NCBI GenBank assembly: GCA_018857735.1
Contig: JABMCL010001460.1
Coordinates: 353,501 to 417,500 of the forward strand
DNA from: Alviniconcha marisindica
Lineage: Eukaryota > Mollusca > Gastropoda > Provannidae
Reading direction: 5' to 3'
DNA length: 64,000 bases
The notes beneath the pieces were generated by a model that worked only from the letters and a program-made list of their open reading frames with translations, did not search any database and was not told the origin of the DNA. Positions 57,212-64,000 of this stretch are shown in pieces. How positions within the stretch are numbered: position 1 is the stretch's first letter; each line of letters begins with the position of its first letter. The position numbers and the translations under genes were made by a program.

Positions 57212-58528
57212 AATACTCAACTTCTTAGTGTGGTCTTTCTCCACTGTATTTTGGTCCTCTGTATTGAAATAGACTTCAATGGCTTAAGGGCTGGAGCAGA
57301 ATAATTTTTATGCCCAGCTATCTTCATCATTCCAAGGACTTGTACTAACGGATAACCACTGCTCATCATTATGTGTCACGGATTATTGTACTTACACTTG
57401 CTTTCTATTGTACTTTACTCGAGCACAACTAAAAGACGGACGGTGCTTGTTTTACTGGGACGGTTTGGCGGAGTGAAGTATGCAATACAAGACAAAATTC
57501 AGGACAACGTTGCTTCCTCATTACCCTCACCTCGGGTGTTTAAATTTTTTAATATTTTTTTTAAAACTCACCAGGCTTCTGCATGAAGCAACAAGCCAGG
57601 GTGTGCGTGTGGTACCGCGGATGTGTGGTGTGCGCAGTGGCAGTGGACAGAAAAACTGAATGTGTGGACTGTTACTCTCTACGCATCACGCTGATTTCCT
57701 CTCTACGCAGGCTAAAAAGCCACGCCTGGAGTGACCAGAGAAGTGGATGGGGTGGGGGTGGTTGTGTTCCGTTCCTATACAGTGGAAATACCTCATCTTG
57801 ACCATTTTTTTTTTTTTTTTTTTACAACTCCTTAAGCTCTTGTCTTAAGCTCTTGTACAGTGCCCCTCATTTACTGTATTATGTCTGTACTGTATGGTAC
57901 AAATATGAAAGTAACCTTTTACTCATGAAATGTGTGTGTGTGCTGTTACTTATGCTGATGACATTCTGATGTTTCTGGATGGTCCTTTTTTTTCTTTTCC
58001 CTTGTGTCTGCAGCTGTACAGGTGAAGCTGGGTTGTTGTTGTTTTTTCTTCTTTTTTTGACAGTTTATGAAAAACCAAGTCAGGAGGTAAATTCTTGAAC
58101 AAGGTGTTGGTAGAAGTATACAAAATAATTTTGGCCTTTTTTCAATTTTGTATCTTGTTTCTTGCACTTGCTTTTAACATGGTTTGAAATCTCTGATTAG
58201 AATACATGTATCTCTTGTTTACCTTCTTTCTTTATTATATCCCTCCCTTGACAAACTTTGGTCAAGGTTACACTCACAATGAGGGTTAAGTAAAGAAAAA
58301 TTTAAAAAAAGAAAAAAGACTTTGTTTGCTGATTATTTGAGCAGTTGAACATTTTTCAACCAAATTAAGCATGGTTGATGTGAACCACTATAAGCCAGTG
58401 TAGCATTTAAAAAGTTTGCATATCTTCACATAACAATGATCAGTTTGAATCTTCCATAAAAATTTAAAAAAAGAGGCTCCTTTTATCTGACCAGCAGGCT
58501 CGGATGGAATGGAACTATGCTAACTGTA

Positions 58529-59031
58529 TTGGGCGATTCAGGTGGGGTTGTTAACTCCCTTGACTTTTGCCCGGCATCGCTTAAGTCCCTTGGCTGCTTT
58601 TACTTCTGGTGCGTACTTTCTTCACAATGGAAGGCGGTGACAGTGAATTAGCAAATTTTACGCTGCCAACTTTAACGGTATTTTTGGAGCCCCATAGTCA
58701 TAATGTGTCTGGCAATAGGCAATAACTTGTTGCTCGTGCTATAGGATGCCCCAAACTACAAACTCGCGATCTTCTGGTCAGCCAAAAAACTACGCAAAGA
58801 CACTTTTTTCCCACCCTCCATCCCCTTTCCACGGTAATTTTTGCAACTGCAACAACATTGGCATTTGTACTGCTTCACGATTCTAGGTTCAACTTCCACT
58901 GTTATACACAGCGTGAAGCAACGCCTACTCGGAAATCGGCCCAGAAGTGCACTGCGACCTCTCGCGACTTTTTGTGCGAAAGATTACAAAGCGCATTCAC
59001 TCTAGCAAACCAGCTTCGCTGAATCGCCCAA
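58529..59031 (+). mobile_element. 503-bp inverted-repeat DNA element carrying a broken SAP-domain frame
   Basis: The left end TTGGGCGATTCAG (58529-58541) is the exact reverse complement of the right end (59019-59031), and both are flanked by TA, consistent with a TA target-site duplication. The interior carries an open frame (58627-59022) with a SAP-like start. Size and lack of transposase mark it as non-autonomous. Confidence 0.8.
58627..59022 (+). pseudogene. SAP-domain-like reading frame with one internal stop
   Basis: ATG at 58627 encodes MEGGDSELANFTLPTLTVFL, then VSGNRQ, a TAA at 58723, and continues in the same frame LVARAIGCPKLQTRDLLV until a TGA at 59020 inside the right inverted repeat. 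The pattern (L-x2-FL ... V-S-G-N-[KR]-x2-L-V-x-R-A-x-G) is that of a SAP DNA-binding motif; similar N-termini occur on multicopy mollusc proteins (from memory, unverified). Only one disabling change is visible, so it is a recent or partly maintained relic. Confidence 0.6.
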
Positions 59032-59204
59032 TAACAAAGGCAGGGGTGGGGTGAGGGTCCACTTGCAACAACAACAAAAAGTCTTTTTTATTTTTTACAA
59101 TTATAATGATCTGCATATAACTGTAAAACCAACCAGTTATACATAAGTTTATATGTTATGCTTGGATAAAATGGCTTAAAAGAGGAAATGGCAATGTTTG
59201 AGAT

Positions 59205-59242
59205 GAATGTGTGTGTGTGTGTGTGTGTGTGCACATGTGTGT
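59205..59242. repeat. (GT)n microsatellite
   Basis: Short GT run. Confidence 0.9.
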
Positions 59243-60649
59243 GATGAAATTGTAAATATATACATATGTATACATCATATGTGGTAAATGTTGAAAAGAA
59301 CACGGATACATATATGGAAAAGAAATGTACTGATGTTCAAGAAAAAAAATCATCTCTCTCTTTCTCTCTCTCTCTCTCTTGTAAATAGATTATGGACTGC
59401 ACATATCCTGTTTAGCCAGCTTTTGTAATGAATTGGATTATTTCTGCTCTCAATGCAAATATTTTAAGTATGCCAATGTTTACCTTTTTTACGCATCGTT
59501 TGCTAACTAGGAATAATTTTGGTGTCAATTTTGTACCGCCACTGCACAGTGTCTTACATTGTACTTTGAATCCGAGTTGCCATTTTGTTTTCATAGAGGA
59601 GAATGCACCACAGCAGAATTATTAGGAAAACAGAAGAGATGTCGGTTTGGCTGGCCCAAGAAGTGTACCTTATTACATCGACTTGTAGAGACAGTCTAGA
59701 GTCTGAATGATCATGATGAGTTTGCTGTATTGGGATAGAAAGAGAGACATATCATTTCTTTGATGTCATTTGCATTGGGTAGTACCCGACACAGAAGCTT
59801 AGTAGAGGCCGACATATTCCTCTTGCTGTGTCTTTTTCAGCCTTTTTTGCTGTTGTTGTTGTTTTTCTTTTCTTTTTTTCCATTTCTGAAAAATGTGTGG
59901 CTGCAATTTTCCTAATGTGCATGTCTTTGGGTCAGTGTCTTGTTGAATCATGGACAGTTTCTTTTCTTCTTCTTCCTCTCTGTTTGTTCCCCAGACGACT
60001 GGCTACCTTGTGCTCTGTTCTGCAGTGCATCATCATGGGTAAAAGAAGAAGAAAAAGCTTGTGTTCGCATTTAATTTAATTTTTATGACCAATCAAATCA
60101 CATCAGTTGTTGTGCTGTAATCCCTGTTTTAAGTGTTCAGTATTCAGAGTAAGCAAAACCAACTGCTGTTCCTTGACATTTTGTGTGTGCAAAGTGCAGA
60201 AACTGACCGATGTCTTTTTTTTTTGCATTTTCGGTCAGGGGGTTTGGTTTGCAGATTCGGGAAAACAGGCTAATGGAGGACCTGGTTGACCCTACCGGGT
60301 GAAGTGTCTGGAGCAGTTTGATCAAACAGCATGCACTGGTGTAGGCACCAGCCTGTTTTTGAATGTGGAAAGTTGACAGTTTCAGACCCCCCCCCCCCCC
60401 CCCCCCCACCCAACCCTTGGTGCTGAAGACAAGGGTCAAGTTAACTCCCTGTGTCTAAAAGTATGACGCTGGCAGATTGGCCATGAACATTCTGGTGTTC
60501 GCTTGTGCGTCTGTAGAGGACTCTGGTGAAGGAAGGGAATTGAAATGACCCGCAGCTGAAGAGGACTTCTCCAAAGTGTCCTTTCATGAAAAAGATTAAA
60601 AAACGTCTGGTCAGTGTGTTTTGTGTAAGGTGCTGAATTGGTAAAGGGG

Positions 60650-61255
60650 GATTTTTGGGTAGGGACAGAATTGGTTATAGGGGAACAAATGGGGATTTGG
60701 GGTAGGGACAATTGATTTGGGGGAACAAAGGGGGATTGGAGTAGGGACAGAATTGATTTTGGGGAAATGAAGGGGGATTGGGGTCGAGACAGAATTGGTT
60801 ATGGGCAAATGAAGGGGAACTGGGGTAGGGACAAAACTGAATTTGGGGAAACAAAGGGGGATTGATTTGGGAAAAACAAAGGGGAACTTGAGTAGGGACA
60901 GAATTGGTTATGGGAGAATGAAGGGGAACTGGGGTAGGGACATAATGAGTTATGGGGTAACAAAGGGGAACTGGGGTAGGGACAAAACTAAGGGGGGTTG
61001 ATTTGGGGAAAACAAAGGGGAACTTGGGTAGAGACAGAATAGGTTATGGGGGAATGAAGGGGAACTGGGGTAGGGACATAATTGGTTATGGGGGAACAAA
61101 GGGGAACTGGGGTAGGGACATAATTGGTTATGGGGGAACAAAGGGAAACTGTGGTCGGGACAAAACTGATTTGGGGGAAACAAAGGGGAACTTGGGTAGG
61201 GACAGAACTGGTTAAGGGGGAACAAAAGGGATTGGATAGGGGCAGAATTGATTTT
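60650..61255 (+). repeat. 42-bp minisatellite, about 14 copies
   Basis: Unit GGGGAACTGGGGTAGGGACA followed by TAATTGGTTATGGGGGAACAAA, with length variants. As 42 bp is 14 codons, frames remain open on both strands (GNWGRDIIGYGGTK; minus strand FPHNQLCPYPSSPL). Strong strand asymmetry: G-rich plus strand. Confidence 0.95.
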
Positions 61256-61300
61256 TAGGGAAACTCTGAATGAGTGACTGTAGCTTAATGTAGCACGTTT

Positions 61301-61450
61301 AAGTATCCACCAAGTGATGTACTTTCACTGAGTGCTAATTGGTTGTGACATGGCTTGTGCCATGCAAAACTGCTGCCGTCACAGCGCACCTTCTGTGCAC
61401 ACCATACACTGATACAGCCATGGACCAGTCTACAGTCTGAACAGAATTTT
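61301..61450 (+). repeat. Dispersed repeat, family F (copy 2)
   Basis: Same order of motifs as 24716-24862 (AAGTGATGTACTTTCA, GTGCCATGCAAAACTGCTGCC, CAGCGCACCTTCTGTG, CAGTCTACAGTCTG). Followed by a poly-G tract at 61467-61482. Confidence 0.65.
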
Positions 61451-62832
61451 GACCCCTGAGAGTTGGGGGGGGGGGGGGGGGGGCAGGCAAAACTAAGCCT
61501 AGCATGGCCAGCCATCCCTGGGGGGACCATCCTTCATCCTGCTCAATTTGTTGCTACTTGTGCAGTACCCAGAGATCTATGCTTCAGTGCTGCCAATCTC
61601 CTAAGTGCATGGTAATGAAAATCAAAACTACAGGGTATTAAAATAAGCAGTAGCATTAAGTAGGCTTACCTTGACTCCCGATTTCATCCCCATTCTTTCA
61701 CTTTTTTATCATTCCATGCATTTCATCCGGTTTTAATTGATGGTATGCAAATGTGGGAGTCCATGGACTGCACTAGGGTGTGTCCTGACATCAATTGTAT
61801 TCATCCGTACCATGCAAAAGTCACCGTTTGTCTCATCATCTGTATGGTCAACTTTCCACATGTCCTACGCACAAATGTTCCTCTGTAACCAAAATGCCAC
61901 AACCCACCGCCTCTTTCCAAAGATTGAACACATTTCAGGCATGCAAACGAGAGGGCTTTGTGAAGAAATGCAGAAGTTTTGAGACTGATGATTTTCTCAA
62001 ACAAGGATTGTTGAGGGGGAAAATGTGGACAGCAGTGGCATCAAAGCTTTTATTTTGGATGCGATGTGAAGTGCAGTTCCTAAGGTTGTAGAATTGTGCA
62101 TGTGTGACTTCTCTTCTGATTATCTGTGACTGTGCTTTGTTTGCATCATGCGTTTGTGTTAGCTGAGCTTGTACTGATGACATGTTGTGTTCCTACGCAC
62201 AAGTGTACAATTATGATGGCAAAGGCTGTGTAGGTATAGGTCTTGATGGTTTCTGCTATTTATTGAAATTGTTCTTCCCTTTTTAAAAAGAAAATAATAT
62301 AACTGTTTTGATGGCAAAGTATAGGATCTGAAAAAAAAGGAATGATTTTTGTTACCTTTCCAGCCTATAGAAATTGTTTTCAAGGGAAAAATTATTCTGC
62401 AGATAGGGTTTTGTGAATTGTTATGTTTTCACATTTGTTGACATGTACACCAACTTCTGGTGCTAACCTTAGTGACCAAGGTTTCAACTGAAGTTAGCTC
62501 AAACTTGCATTTGTTTAACCGCAGTGATGCTGCTTACTGACCAGGATTTGTTTGACCCAGGCCTCGTTTTGGGGCTTTCTTGGGATCCACCATGGTGGGC
62601 AAAGCAGCAACAACAACAAAAGAGAGAGAGAGAGAGGCATGCTTTCCTTATCTAAGACATCATTGACTGTGTTTGCTCAGAAGGGAGTTCTCACTCTGTG
62701 AAAGGCACTGCCTTGAAAGAGAAGAAATAGTGAGCGGTAAATTGATTTGTAGATTTGACTCCTGAAAGGGTTTACATTAATATACATCTCAGAAGAATTT
62801 TGACATGTGCATTTTAGTTATGACAGAGTTTA

Positions 62833-62880
62833 ATTGTCCTGAGGTGACCCTGTGCAGTTAACAGGATGTGAACAGCCAAT
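62833..62880 (+). repeat. Dispersed module, family C
   Basis: Contains TTGTCCTGAGGTGACCCTGT and GCAGTTAACAGGATG, related to 12668-12725 and the 29965-30370 array. Confidence 0.55.
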
Positions 62881-64000
62881 GAATATTAATGGTAAACGTC
62901 TGATCAGATGAATAGATTTAGAAATATAAAGACACAACCAAAGTTCATATTCAAAGACTTTGTAGCGACAAAAATTCTCTCCTTTTCTCTGCACACCACC
63001 CTCTTCATAGAACTAAAATCAACAAACCGTGGGTATGTGATCAAGTCGTCCACACATGCAGTTTGACAACCAAAGCCAAACTAAGGTAACCACTTTGAAG
63101 TCATCCATGATATTTAGTTATGAAGTTCAGTTTATTGACAACATAAGACTAACTGGCGACACTCCGAGTGAAAATTTGCTCTTTTTTTCTTCTTTTTTCT
63201 TTTTATGACTGCAGCTTGATGTTATTTTCAAACACAGACTGAATGCAATTATGCTATTTCATGGATTGTACATTGTTTCTAAGTAATTTGAGGTCACCCA
63301 AAGTTTTGACGCAAACAGTCACCTGTGAAAGCTTAAATTTTATTGTACCGTTTGACTAGAGTCCTTAAAAAAAAAATTGCTTTAAAAACAAAACAAACAA
63401 CTTTCCAGATTCAGATTTAGCCACATGCTCCTCTAAATAAACCATCCTTGTAGTACGCAGGCCGACGGCTTCAAAGTGAGATTTGCCTTTCTCTGATGAA
63501 AGAGGTCAGGTGTTTGTCATTACAGCTGAACTAGCTGCATTAACTGACGGGTCACTGTGCTTAAAACTGCATTGTCAAAGGATTCAAGAATATTCCTTTG
63601 ACCCCACGTTGGGACTGGGGAATTTAAAACATTGATCATCAAAGTCAATACTGCTGTAAAATTATACAACAGATGAAATATGGAGGGGGGGGGGGGGGGG
63701 TGCTTCATTTTTTTCTGATTTTCTCTAAATTTCTTCCTTCCTTTATTTTGGAAGGGAGTATCTGTTGCATTAACAAATAGGATTAGCTGTAGCTTAAATT
63801 TTTAACAAATTAAAAAAAAAAAAACTTTTTATTATAGCAAATAATGCAACACGTCTTTTGTTCTAATTGGTGTGCTTTACATCATGTGCATGAAATTTTG
63901 TACCGCACTTCTGATCTAGTCACAATTAAACTCTAATATTACGGTCGTGTATCTTGCATCATATGCACATTCAGTCGATTTTCAACCAGACAGTGTAGAT

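Larger units (their letters stand above)
54476..64000 (+). other. LNX: LNX 3' UTR and downstream flank
   Basis: No further gene recognised. Possible polyadenylation signals AATAAA occur at 55235 and 63436, but the transcript end cannot be fixed. Holds an AT/AC array (54775-54812), an isolated open frame (54987-55304), a tandem duplication (56075-56350), a MITE, a TA-flanked inverted-repeat element, a 42-bp minisatellite, poly-C/poly-G tracts (60388, 61467, 63684) and repeat-family copies. Confidence 0.75.

Overview
The window is animal nuclear DNA with large introns, many (CA)n/(GT)n arrays and dense dispersed repeats. Repeat modules that I associate with mollusc genomes and the gene content suggest a mollusc, most likely a marine snail (inference, no species call). 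Two conserved protein-coding genes are visible, arranged head to head. Nearly every other long reading frame is translated microsatellite, minisatellite or homopolymer.

Minus strand, 771-9697: the first three coding exons of the bridge-like lipid transfer protein 3 gene (BLTP3; vertebrate UHRF1BP1/UHRF1BP1L, a VPS13-related chorein protein). They join in frame into the conserved N-terminal 82 residues. The rest of the gene lies beyond the left edge.

Plus strand, 24163-54475: a full-length LNX-type E3 ubiquitin ligase (ligand of Numb protein X) in 14 coding exons, all GT-AG and phase-consistent, giving a 602-residue protein: N-terminal zinc knuckle, RING finger, two TRAF-type zinc fingers and four PDZ domains. 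The vertebrate NPAY-containing linker is not present in the model. The first intron is about 19 kb, relatively G+C/CpG-rich in its centre, and holds a candidate alternative first exon (35738-35790) whose reading phase fits a RING-less isoform like vertebrate LNX p70.

9.7-24.2 kb is intergenic or 5' untranslated sequence with two very large, oppositely oriented dinucleotide arrays, a near-perfect 167-bp foldback and SINE-like pieces. 54.5-64 kb is the LNX 3' UTR and flank. It contains a 503-bp TA-flanked inverted-repeat element carrying a broken SAP-domain reading frame, a foldback MITE and a 42-bp minisatellite.

The most unusual feature is that four of the 14 LNX exons (2, 4, 7 and 9) have tandem copies of their own splice junction in the adjacent intron, so intronic minisatellite-like arrays appear to have been seeded from exon boundaries and still carry decoy acceptors or donors. 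Other points of interest are repeat modules that occur singly in several places and as tandem arrays in others, three copies of a MITE family, a hammerhead-like motif inside a foldback, and an exceptional density of poly-G/poly-C tracts.
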